A stretch of DNA of 64,000 nucleotides, taken from assembly GCF_009846885.1 (NCBI RefSeq), contig NZ_WUWM01000018.1, positions 62,001 to 126,000 on the forward strand, written 5' to 3'. The stretch's first letter is position 1. Each line of letters begins with the position of its first letter. This document shows, piece by piece, positions 50,627 through 58,786 of this stretch. This stretch comes from Paenibacillus puerhi. Its GTDB lineage: Bacteria > Bacillota > Bacilli > Paenibacillales > NBRC-103111. A program made the translations under genes and the position numbers. The notes beneath the pieces are model-generated. The model had not been told where the DNA came from and searched no databases. It saw only the letters and a list, made by a program, of their open reading frames with translations.

Positions 50627-52789
50627 ATGGCTACCATATCCGCAAGTATGCGCATGTTTCAATATACGAGAACGGCTGTCAGTTTGTCGGGGAAAGCGGG
50701 CAGCGGCCTTGTGGCAATGGCTGCACAGTTTCAGTTGGTGCTTCAAGCCCATGTCAACGTTCAAGTTTATATGCCGGAATCCACTCAGAAAATAATCATG
50801 ATCATGGGACAGTTCGATCCCTTTGAGCAGCGTTCCCGGAAGCCAATAGATATAACTCCGGAGCCGATCGCGCTTCCGGCCGGTCCTGAGCAGTCGGCGC
50901 TTCCGGCTGGCCCTAAGCAGTTGGCGCTCACGGCTGGTCCGCCGGGGGTGGCCCTTCCATCAGCATTCATTAAGCGGGAGAATTTGTTGAGACAGCAAAT
51001 GGCCGTATGGGGCCGGCACTTACTCACTCAGCTGGGCAGCACGATGAAAAAAGTAACGGAAACCGTCAAAGCATCACTGGCAAAAATGAAACAGGATGCA
51101 CGCCAAGCGTTCGCATTTATTTCCTCTCAGCTTTCAGCGCTGGGCTCAAAATTCGCGGCAAAGGCATCTACGATGAATTTTCAGCCTTTTTTAGAGCTTG
51201 GTCAAAGGGCGTTGACTGGCGCAATGGAGCAAGATCAGCTCAAGCAACAATTTATCGCGCGTACGGGGGATCAGCAGACAGGTACGGATCTGTTTCACAA
51301 ATTTAAGGCTGATGCAGCCAGTAGCGGGCAGGACGTAGCGGACTATCTGAAGGGCACCCTGTCCAATTTCGATAGAACCCGGAATACGGCCGAGATGAAG
51401 CAATTGAATGATTTCGCTTCCCAGCTGAGCCTCTTCGATGGAAGTGGGAAGGGCTACGCCCAAGCTATTGCCGCTGTAGGCGCCGCTTATCGGGGGGACG
51501 TTTCGTCCTTGGCCAAGGAGTACGGCTTGTCCCAATCGGAGATGCAATCGATGAAGCTGGGGGAGCTGGGTAAGGCCGGGGACATGGAGGGTTTTTCTTC
51601 GGCATTGGCTCGATTGCTCCAGGAACGGGGGATTACGGGTGATTCAGCAGAAGCTATGCGCAACACCCCGCTTCATCAGTTTAATGCTTTGAAAACGAAG
51701 GGAGAACAATCGCTAGCCAATGCGGGAACGATGGCGCTGGATGCTCTCCAGCCGCTGCTGACTCAGCTAAACAGCCTGTTTGATAGCGGCCATATTCAAG
51801 TCTGGTTCGCAAGCCTCGGAGCGGCGTTGTCTTATTTTGCGCAGCTGGCCGGGACTGCTATGGAGTGGATTAACAATCATTGGTCCACCTTTCAAAATAT
51901 GCTGGTAGCTGTAGGGTTGACCATCGCAGCGCTGGCTGTGATTTGGCTCGTATCCTGGTTAGCCGGGATGTGGCCGATATTCGCTATCGCGGCTGGCATA
52001 GCCTTGCTGCTGCAGGTGCTGGGCTTCTTTGGAGTGACGACGGAGCAAGTGCTTGGAGTCGTGACGGGCGTCTTTTATGGATTATTTGCTTTTCTTCATA
52101 ATAACTTTGCTTATTTGTGGAATGTGGTGGTGGCCGTTGCCGAGTTTTTCGCCAATGTGTTTAGCGAGCCTGCTTATGCTATTGAGAAGCTGTTTTATGA
52201 TTTGTTTTCCAATGTAGATGAATTCGCGCTCAACATGCTGCTTGGTGTAGTGAAGGGCATTGACTGGCTGCTTGAAAAAATAAATACGGTTTTTGGGACG
52301 GATCTCAAGCTGATTGGCGATATAAGCTCCTCGTTTCCCCCTGTCCGAAAAGCGCCGCAAAAGCCAAGTTCCGACATAAAGGATTTTTCCAGCCACAAAA
52401 TGAAGCAAATGAACCTGGCGGACGCCTTTACGAAAGGAACCAATACCATGTCGGACCTTGTAGGCAAAGTGAACAAGTTTGGAGGTCAATTGATCCCGGA
52501 CACATCCGGCTGGAGCAAGAGCGCCAAGATCGACCGCGTCGACGAAGTCGGCAAAATCAAAGACAACGTGAAGGTTGGGGGAGAAGTCGATATCGCGAGC
52601 GAAGACCTCAAGCTGCTGAGGGAGCTGGCGGATATCCGCTCCATCCAAAACTTCGTGACGCTCACGCCGACGGTGCAGGTGGAGACCGGGGATATCAAGA
52701 GCGCTTCCGACGTGGACGAGCTGGTTCGCAAAATTACCGACTCTCTCCAGGATGAATTCGCACGGACGGCGGGAGGGGTGTATGCGTGA
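50627..52789 (+). CDS. xkdO: Tape measure protein
   Basis: 720 residues from the ATG at 50627 (GGGAGG upstream). It fixes tail length inside the tube. A Pro/Ala-rich repeat (LPAGPEQSALPAGPKQLAL) lies at about residues 85-110, long helices follow, and hydrophobic segments lie around residues 410-510 (LAVIWLVSWLAGMWPIFAIAAG). A short linker and a charged C-terminus follow. It is about half the length I recall for PBSX XkdO, which predicts a shorter tail. Its A+T content is higher in the middle than in flanking tail genes. Confidence 0.88.
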   Translation: MATISASMRMFQYTRTAVSLSGKAGSGLVAMAAQFQLVLQAHVNVQVYMPESTQKIIMIMGQFDPFEQRSRKPIDITPEPIALPAGPEQSALPAGPKQLALTAGPPGVALPSAFIKRENLLRQQMAVWGRHLLTQLGSTMKKVTETVKASLAKMKQDARQAFAFISSQLSALGSKFAAKASTMNFQPFLELGQRALTGAMEQDQLKQQFIARTGDQQTGTDLFHKFKADAASSGQDVADYLKGTLSNFDRTRNTAEMKQLNDFASQLSLFDGSGKGYAQAIAAVGAAYRGDVSSLAKEYGLSQSEMQSMKLGELGKAGDMEGFSSALARLLQERGITGDSAEAMRNTPLHQFNALKTKGEQSLANAGTMALDALQPLLTQLNSLFDSGHIQVWFASLGAALSYFAQLAGTAMEWINNHWSTFQNMLVAVGLTIAALAVIWLVSWLAGMWPIFAIAAGIALLLQVLGFFGVTTEQVLGVVTGVFYGLFAFLHNNFAYLWNVVVAVAEFFANVFSEPAYAIEKLFYDLFSNVDEFALNMLLGVVKGIDWLLEKINTVFGTDLKLIGDISSSFPPVRKAPQKPSSDIKDFSSHKMKQMNLADAFTKGTNTMSDLVGKVNKFGGQLIPDTSGWSKSAKIDRVDEVGKIKDNVKVGGEVDIASEDLKLLRELADIRSIQNFVTLTPTVQVETGDIKSASDVDELVRKITDSLQDEFARTAGGVYA

Positions 52790-53511
52790 GGGTACCTTAC
52801 GGCATTTTTCTGGGTTGGAATAATGCGGAGTCTTGGTTCCGTCTGCCGGTCAATCCCGAGGCGCTGGAGATCAAGCAGAGCGGGGAGGGACGGACCTACG
52901 ATATCGTCGGACTCGGGGAGATCAATGCGATCCAAGCTCCCCGGCTAAGGGAGATCAGCTTCTCGGGGATATTTCCGTCTGCGCCTTACCCTTATGTACA
53001 AGTGGGGACGGAGGAGCTGCGGCCCCCGCTCTGGTATGTGGAACGCCTGACTGAGTGGATGCAGAGCAAGCGGCCGATCCGCCTCGTAGTTGCCGGTTCT
53101 CAGACGGAGCTCGTCGACGGACAACTGACGGGCGTTCAGCTGAATTCGCCTGTCAGCATCGAGCGCTTCGATTGGAAGGAATCGGCTCTGGGCGGCGGCG
53201 ATGTGGAGTATGAGCTGGCACTCAAAGCTTATGTATTCTATGCGGCCAAAAAGGTCCATGTCATAACGGACCCTCAGCAGGGGGGAGCGGTGGTTGAAGA
53301 GGCAGGCCCGCTTCGTGCGAATGATCGTGTCGTACCGACTGTCTATACGATGGGGCAGGGCGAGAGTCTGTGGTCTATTGCCGCCAAGCTGCTGGGCAAC
53401 GGGGCGAGGTATGGCGAGATTCAGGCGCTGAACGGAATCAGCGACGCCGAGCTGAGGAGTCTTCCGGCGGGTCGGGAGCTGAAGCTGCCGGGGGAGGACT
53501 CGTATGTTTGA
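52786..53511 (+). CDS. xkdP: LysM-containing tail protein (XkdP-like)
   Basis: 241 residues from a GTG overlapping the tape measure stop by 4 bases. The N-terminal part (VPYGIFLGWNNAESWFRLPVNPE, VSGIFP-like core) matches XkdP, and the C-terminal 55 residues are a LysM domain (YTMGQGESLWSIAAKLLGNGARY, ALNGI). It likely links the tape measure or hub to peptidoglycan during assembly or injection. Confidence 0.9.
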   Translation: MRVPYGIFLGWNNAESWFRLPVNPEALEIKQSGEGRTYDIVGLGEINAIQAPRLREISFSGIFPSAPYPYVQVGTEELRPPLWYVERLTEWMQSKRPIRLVVAGSQTELVDGQLTGVQLNSPVSIERFDWKESALGGGDVEYELALKAYVFYAAKKVHVITDPQQGGAVVEEAGPLRANDRVVPTVYTMGQGESLWSIAAKLLGNGARYGEIQALNGISDAELRSLPAGRELKLPGEDSYV

Positions 53512-54475
53512 GATTCTGATCGATAACCGCGACGGCAACGTATGGGATGTGTCTGACTTGACCGAGGAGCTGACCTGGAAAACAAGCCGGATCGCCAAGC
53601 CGTCAAGTGTGGATCTGACCCTGATCCAGGGAGCCTTGTACCAAAGTTCCGCCTTCAAGCTGGAGCCTGGCGCCATCGTGCGCATCAGGCGGGGAGAGAC
53701 GCCGGTTTTCTATGGCTATGTGTTCGCAATCGAGCAAAGCACGACGGAGCAAGTGAAGCTGACGGCCTACGATCAGCTGCGGTATTGGCTGGGAAGCGAT
53801 ACGTATGTGTTTGCCAACGTAACGGCGACGGAGGTGATCAAGCGGATTGCCGGAGATTTGGGCATGAGGACGGGCGAGCTTCAGGATACGAAGTACGTGA
53901 TTCCCTCGATGGTCGAGGACGGTCAGAAGCTGCTGGACATCGCGCTCAAGGCGCTGGACCTCACGCTGATCGCGGGGCAGGGCAACTATATGCTATATGA
54001 CGATTTCGGAGCGCTGACGCTGCGGGATATGAACGTGCTGAAGCTGTTCTTCTCGATCGGCGACGGGAGCCTGCTCTACGACTACAGCTACAAGCGTTCC
54101 ATCGACGAGGAGACGTATAACCGGGTCAAGCTGGTGCGGGACAATAAGGAAACGCAATCCCGCGATGTGTACATCGAGCAGGACAGCGCCAATATGGCGA
54201 AGTGGGGCAGGCTTCAGTTGTACCACAAGGCGGACGACAACATGAACGAGGCTCAGCTCGTGGAGCTGCTCGGCAATCTGATGGCCCGGCACAACCGGGA
54301 GCAGCGGACGCTTAGTCTGGATGCGCTGGGAGATATCCGGGTGCGTGCCGGTTATTATGTGTTCATTTTCCTCGCGGAGCTTGGTTTGGAAAAGCCGTTC
54401 CTGGTGGAAGAATGTACGCATAAATTCGCAGGCGGCGAGCACACGATGAATCTGGAATTGAAGGTGATAGCATGA
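53504..54475 (+). CDS. xkdQ: Baseplate hub protein (XkdQ-like)
   Basis: 323 residues, overlapping xkdP by 8 bases. MFEILIDNRDGNVWDVSDLTEELTWKTSR and the barrel-type central part (YVFAIEQSTTEQVKLTAYDQLRYW) fit the gp27/XkdQ hub family, which caps the tube at the baseplate. No enzymatic domain is apparent. Confidence 0.9.
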   Translation: MFEILIDNRDGNVWDVSDLTEELTWKTSRIAKPSSVDLTLIQGALYQSSAFKLEPGAIVRIRRGETPVFYGYVFAIEQSTTEQVKLTAYDQLRYWLGSDTYVFANVTATEVIKRIAGDLGMRTGELQDTKYVIPSMVEDGQKLLDIALKALDLTLIAGQGNYMLYDDFGALTLRDMNVLKLFFSIGDGSLLYDYSYKRSIDEETYNRVKLVRDNKETQSRDVYIEQDSANMAKWGRLQLYHKADDNMNEAQLVELLGNLMARHNREQRTLSLDALGDIRVRAGYYVFIFLAELGLEKPFLVEECTHKFAGGEHTMNLELKVIA

Positions 54476-54780
54476 GCGTAAGCCGAATGCTGGATGTAAT
54501 CAAGAAAGCAAGCCTGGGCGCCGTCGATGCGGGTCAGCCGGTCGCGGTGCTGTTCGGCACGGTGGTCAGCGTCGATCCGCTCGAGGTGAGCGTGGACGAA
54601 CGATTTCGCCTCCCGGAGGAGCTGCTGCTGGTGCCCGAGGGCATGCGCAGACAGGAGCTGTCGCTGGCCGGGCAAACCTTGGTGATCCGCGAGGGATTGT
54701 ATGCGGGGGATCGGCTGCTGCTGCTGAGGCTGCAAGGCGGGGGGCAGTTCGTCGTGCTGGATCGGATGGTGTCGCCATGA
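54472..54780 (+). CDS. xkdR: DUF2577 baseplate protein (XkdR-like)
   Basis: 102 residues, overlapping xkdQ by 4 bases. Content (MLDVIKKASLGAVDAGQPVAVLFGTVVSVDPLEV, IREGLYAGDRLLLLR) matches DUF2577, an OB-like spike-region protein of PBSX-type tails. Exact role in the spike complex is not established. Confidence 0.9.
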   Translation: MSVSRMLDVIKKASLGAVDAGQPVAVLFGTVVSVDPLEVSVDERFRLPEELLLVPEGMRRQELSLAGQTLVIREGLYAGDRLLLLRLQGGGQFVVLDRMVSP

Positions 54781-55190
54781 TCCCGCAGGGCGGTGTGTTA
54801 CACGGAGACGTGACGCTGCGCCGGGTGAAGCATCCGAGTCGTACGTACGCGCTTGACTTGCCGGGACTCGGGGCGGAGACCGGCCTGATTGACGGTCGCG
54901 AAGCTGTGCGGCAGATGGTATTTAAAATACTCAATACCGAAAGATTTGACCATGCGATCTACAGCTTCGACTACGGGAGCGAGTTCAGGTCTCTGCTCGG
55001 CGGGGACCCGCTGCTCGTCCGTTCCGAGCTGACCAGGCGGATCAAGGAAGCTTTGCTGCAGGATGACCGGGTGCGCGCTATTGAGGATATGCGTATCGTG
55101 CTGAGGGACAATCAGGCGGAGGTGTCTTTCACGGTAGTGTCGGATTACGGCAGCCTGGGAATAACGAAAGAGGTGACGAGACTTGTATGA
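54777..55190 (+). CDS. xkdS: DUF2634 baseplate wedge protein (XkdS, gp25-like)
   Basis: 137 residues, overlapping xkdR by 4 bases. Contains TYALDLPGLGAETGLIDGREAVRQM and IYSFDYGSEFRSLLG, typical of gp25/DUF2634 wedge proteins that start sheath assembly. Its codons at 54918-54930 reproduce the 13-bp Xre operator palindrome exactly. Confidence 0.92.
   Translation: MIPQGGVLHGDVTLRRVKHPSRTYALDLPGLGAETGLIDGREAVRQMVFKILNTERFDHAIYSFDYGSEFRSLLGGDPLLVRSELTRRIKEALLQDDRVRAIEDMRIVLRDNQAEVSFTVVSDYGSLGITKEVTRLV
54918..54930. promoter_or_regulatory. Third copy of the 13-bp palindrome, inside xkdS
   Basis: GTATTTAAAATAC, identical to O1 and the core of O2, lies within the coding sequence for VFKIL of xkdS. 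With the Xre gene 19 kb away, it may be a chance codon match or an intragenic operator within the tail operon. Confidence 0.4.
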
Positions 55191-56220
55191 ACAGCAAACC
55201 TATGAAGCGATTCTGCGGCGAATGCTGGACCGGGTGCCTGCCGACGTAGATAAGCGTCAGGGGAGTATGATCTTCGATGCGCTGGCTCCCGCCGCCGCCG
55301 AGCTGGCCCAGGCATATATCGACCTAGAGGGTAATCTGAAGCTCGGCTTCGCCGGAACCTCGAGCGGGGAGTGGCTGGAGCGGCGTACGGAAGAGCGCGG
55401 CGTCGTACGCCGGGCCGCGACTAAGGCGGTCAGAAGCGGAACGTTCAATGTAGCGGTCGGCGCGGGAGCCAGGTTTTATGCAGGCGGTATGTTTTTCAAG
55501 GCGCTGGAGGCAGGCACGCATGTACGGCTGGAGGCGGAGCTTCCGGGTACGGCGGGCAATATGCCTCTCGGCGCGATGCAGCCGGTGGAGCTTGTGCCCG
55601 GACTTAGAACGGCGATGCTGGGGGCGGTGCTGATCCCAGGCGAAGAGGCGGAGAGCGACGGCGCGCTGCTGCAGCGCTACAAGCAGCAGACGATGCGGCC
55701 GGCAACGAGCGGGAACAAGTCCCATTACCTGGAATGGGCGGGTGAAGTTCCCGGGGTGGGTGCGGCTAAAGTATTTCCGCTATGGGACGGACCGGGGACG
55801 GTGAAGGTTGTCGTCGTCGATGCGACGTATGCCCCGGCCTCACCCGTACTGGTACAAGAGGTGCAGCAATATATCGATCCGGGGCAAACTGGGGCGGGCG
55901 AGGGGAAAGCGCCGATCGGCGCGGCGGTCACTGTGGTCAGCGCTGCAGCCAAGCCGGTTGGGGTGGCAGCGACGGTCGTACTGGCCCAAGGCTATACGCT
56001 TCAGCAGGTGACGGCGGCCTTTTCGACATCAATGGCAGCTTTTCTGAAGGAGATTGCTTTCGCGGACTCCTATGTTTCCATCGCCCGGGTAGGCACACTG
56101 CTGCTGGAGACGCCGGGTGTTGTCGATTATAGCGCACTCAAGCTGAACGGCGGGTCCGGGAACGTAGCGCTGTCCGTGGAAGAAATTCCGGTACCCGGCA
56201 CTATGAGTCTGGGGGTGTAA
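55183..56220 (+). CDS. xkdT: Baseplate J-like protein (XkdT)
   Basis: 345 residues from a TTG overlapping xkdS by 8 bases. RRMLDRVPADVDKRQGSMIFDALAPAAAELAQAYIDLE and GTSSGEWLERRTEERGV are diagnostic of the baseplate J family, the outer wedge component that triggers sheath contraction. Confidence 0.95.
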   Translation: MYEQQTYEAILRRMLDRVPADVDKRQGSMIFDALAPAAAELAQAYIDLEGNLKLGFAGTSSGEWLERRTEERGVVRRAATKAVRSGTFNVAVGAGARFYAGGMFFKALEAGTHVRLEAELPGTAGNMPLGAMQPVELVPGLRTAMLGAVLIPGEEAESDGALLQRYKQQTMRPATSGNKSHYLEWAGEVPGVGAAKVFPLWDGPGTVKVVVVDATYAPASPVLVQEVQQYIDPGQTGAGEGKAPIGAAVTVVSAAAKPVGVAATVVLAQGYTLQQVTAAFSTSMAAFLKEIAFADSYVSIARVGTLLLETPGVVDYSALKLNGGSGNVALSVEEIPVPGTMSLGV

Positions 56221-56223
56221 GGC

Positions 56224-58161
56224 ATGGCTTATCCAAATGGAATTGACCGGTTCAGCGACAAGCTGAATAAGCGCGGCGACGGCGGGATTTATGTGATCGA
56301 GGAGGAGCTCAGGACTGTTAATGGTAGGTATGAGGGCCCGCTCGCTCACGACAACATCGTTAACAGCAGCATTCAGGTGTATACCGGGCCGCGGTTTACA
56401 GGGGAACAGGTGTTGAACGTTGTCATCTCCGTACCTGCGGAAATGCCTTGGCGGCGTGAACTGCGGGCGTTCAGTACGGCCCCGGCGATCTATGTCACGT
56501 ACGAGACGCCGGGGGACACCGTGGAGGCTGACGATGTTAATGTACTTCAGTCGGGGCTAACTGCGACTCAGACCGAGTTGGAACGTTACAAGGAAGCTAA
56601 CGACTCCAGGGTTCTGTCTGCGGAAGACCGGCTGACGGCTGTCGAGAGCACCAAGGCCAATAAGACGTATGTCGATACCCAATTGACGACCAAAGCCGAC
56701 AAAACGACGACTTACACCAAAGCCGAAACCGATCAGCGTATTCAAGCGGTTGTCGGTGCAGCCCCAGCTGCTTTGGATACGCTGCAGGAGCTTGGCGCCG
56801 CCTTGAATAACGACCCTAACTTTGCGGCTACGATCACCACGCAGTTGGCGGCCAAGGTAGACAAGGTGACGGGCAAGCAGCTGAGCACGGAGGATTACAC
56901 GACAGCGGAGAAGTCGAAGCTGGCCGGAGTGGCGGCCGGAGCGAATGCATATGTGCATCCGTCGAGTCACCCGCCGTCGATCATCGCGCAGGATGCGAGC
57001 AATCGGTTCGTCACCGACGCGGAGAAGGCGTCGTGGAGCGCTAAGGCGTCGACGGCTGGGGCGACGGCTAGCGTGAGCGGGCTGATGAGCGCAGCGGACA
57101 AGGCGAAGCTGGACGGCGTTGCGGTGGGAGCGAATGCGTATGTGCATCCGTCGAGCCATCCGCCGTCGATCATCGAACAGGATGCGAGCAACCGGTTCGT
57201 CACGGACGCGGAGAAGGCGGCGTGGAACGCTAAGGCGTCGACGGCTGCGGCGACGGCTAGTGTGAGCGGGCTGATGAGCGCAGCGGATAAGGCGAAGCTG
57301 GATGGCGTTGCGGCGGGAGCGAATGCGTATGTTCATCCTGGCGGCGACGGTAATCTGCACGTGCCGGTGACGGGCACGACGAGCGGCGGCAAGGTGCTGA
57401 AGGCGGGCGCAGCGGCGGGCAGCGTGGCGTGGGGCGTGGTGGACTGGACGGAGCTGACGGGTAAGCCGTCTTCGTATGCATCAGCGGCTCACACGCATGC
57501 GGCGGATGAAGTGACGGAAAGCGCTACGAAGCGGTTCGTCACGGACGCGGAGAAGGCGGCGTGGACGGCGAAGGCATCGACGGCCGCGGCGACGGCTAGC
57601 GTGAGCGGGCTGATGAGCGCAGCGGATAAGGCGAAGCTGGATGGCATTGCGGCGGGAGCGAATGCGTATGTGCATCCCGGCGGTGACGGTAATCTGCACG
57701 TGCCGGTGACGGGCACGACGAACGGCGGTAAGGTGCTGAAGGCAGGCGCAACGGCGGGCAGCGCCGCGTGGGGTGTGGTGGATTGGACGGAGCTAACGGG
57801 TAAACCTGCGTCTTTTGCTCCGGCCGCTCACGAGCATGCTCGATTACAGCGCACGGATGATCGGACTATCAAGCCTGCTGGCACAGCGAAAGGATTTCTT
57901 GGCCTGTACTTTACATCGCTAGGCGGATTGAATGGCGCTTCCGGCGATTCCCAATATCAGGACATGGTCGTGCTGAATACACACACCGATCCAAGCGGAG
58001 GTAAGGTAAACGCGCTCGTTTTCGATAAAAACACCATGAAAATAGGACACTACCAGGCTGCACAGGGTGACGGGACGTGGGGTACGCCGAGAGAACTCGC
58101 TTACGCGGCCAATGTGATGCCCAAAGGGCCGCTCACCTGGAATCAGCTGAAGGGGGTGTAG
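56224..58161 (+). CDS. Tail fibre protein with internal repeats
   Basis: 645 residues. The N-terminus (MAYPNGIDRFSDKLNK, residues 1-130) probably attaches to the baseplate. Residues 130-230 are a coiled stalk. Residues 235-540 consist of repeated units with the recurring GANAYVHP, NRFVTDAEKA and SGLMSAADKAKLD. The last 100 residues (FLGLYFTSLGGLNGASGDSQYQDM, NTMKIGHYQAAQGDGTWG) form a different head domain. It stands between xkdT and xkdU, where PBSX has no fibre gene. Likely contacts the target cell. Confidence 0.88.
   Translation: MAYPNGIDRFSDKLNKRGDGGIYVIEEELRTVNGRYEGPLAHDNIVNSSIQVYTGPRFTGEQVLNVVISVPAEMPWRRELRAFSTAPAIYVTYETPGDTVEADDVNVLQSGLTATQTELERYKEANDSRVLSAEDRLTAVESTKANKTYVDTQLTTKADKTTTYTKAETDQRIQAVVGAAPAALDTLQELGAALNNDPNFAATITTQLAAKVDKVTGKQLSTEDYTTAEKSKLAGVAAGANAYVHPSSHPPSIIAQDASNRFVTDAEKASWSAKASTAGATASVSGLMSAADKAKLDGVAVGANAYVHPSSHPPSIIEQDASNRFVTDAEKAAWNAKASTAAATASVSGLMSAADKAKLDGVAAGANAYVHPGGDGNLHVPVTGTTSGGKVLKAGAAAGSVAWGVVDWTELTGKPSSYASAAHTHAADEVTESATKRFVTDAEKAAWTAKASTAAATASVSGLMSAADKAKLDGIAAGANAYVHPGGDGNLHVPVTGTTNGGKVLKAGATAGSAAWGVVDWTELTGKPASFAPAAHEHARLQRTDDRTIKPAGTAKGFLGLYFTSLGGLNGASGDSQYQDMVVLNTHTDPSGGKVNALVFDKNTMKIGHYQAAQGDGTWGTPRELAYAANVMPKGPLTWNQLKGV
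56926..57303 (+). repeat. Two tandem 189-bp coding repeats in the fibre gene (unit A)
   Basis: Each copy encodes 63 residues from G-V-A-x-GANAYVHP to ADKAKLD; copies start at 56926 and 57115. They differ at few positions, so they are recent duplicates or kept alike by conversion. A related unit occurs in the second fibre gene at 58952-59140. Confidence 0.85.
57304..57841 (+). repeat. Second repeat pair in the fibre gene (unit B)
   Basis: Copies starting at 57304 and 57643 share GANAYVHPGGDGNLHVPVTGTT, KVLKAG and WGVVDWTELTGKP. Between them lies a partial unit A (RFVTDAEKAAW to ADKAKLD, 57532-57642). Confidence 0.8.
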
Positions 58162-58164
58162 CCG

Positions 58165-58782
58165 GTGGCCTATGGACAAATGCTGTACCGTACGTTGCAG
58201 TTCGGTGAAGAAGCAACTGATCGAGATGAAGCTCTCGAATTCAAACGAGATTTAATGGCCTACCTGCCGGACTACTACAAGGACAGCCACCAGATGAATG
58301 CGCTGCAAGCTACTGCGGGAGAGGAAGTAAGTGAATTCCGCTATCGCGTCGACGAGCAGTTGGACCAGCTGTTTTTGGATACGGCCACGTGGGGACTCGT
58401 CCTTTGGGAATCGGAGCTCGGCTTAGATACTGAGCGTACTCAATCTTACGAGTGGCGTAGGGAAATGCTTCGCGCCAAGCTGCGCGGGACGGGCACGACC
58501 ACGAGACAGATGATCATCGAGGCGGCTGCGGCCTTCTCAGGCGGAGAGGTTGATGTCGCAGACCACCCGGAGGAGGCGCGATTCGAGATTCATTTTATAG
58601 GCGTGAAGGGAATTCCGGCGAATATGGCAGGGTTCATTCGACTGCTCGAAGAGATCAAGCCGGCGCACCTGAGCTATTCGTTCGAATACACGTATTCCGT
58701 CTGGAATGCGTTGAAACAGCTGACTTGGCAGCAGGCCCAGTCCAAGACATGGGCTCAATTACGAACATTTACAGGAGTGTGA
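58165..58782 (+). CDS. xkdU: DUF2313 tail protein (XkdU-like)
   Basis: 205 residues from a GTG with AAGGGGG 8 bases upstream. FKRDLMAYLPDYYKDSHQMNALQ, GLVLWESELGL and RREMLRAKLRGTGTTTRQMI fit the DUF2313/YmfQ family, which lies beside baseplate J in contractile tails and carries the fibre attachment. The C-terminus has repeated W-x-x-L segments. Confidence 0.9.
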   Translation: MAYGQMLYRTLQFGEEATDRDEALEFKRDLMAYLPDYYKDSHQMNALQATAGEEVSEFRYRVDEQLDQLFLDTATWGLVLWESELGLDTERTQSYEWRREMLRAKLRGTGTTTRQMIIEAAAAFSGGEVDVADHPEEARFEIHFIGVKGIPANMAGFIRLLEEIKPAHLSYSFEYTYSVWNALKQLTWQQAQSKTWAQLRTFTGV

Positions 58783-58786
58783 GGGC

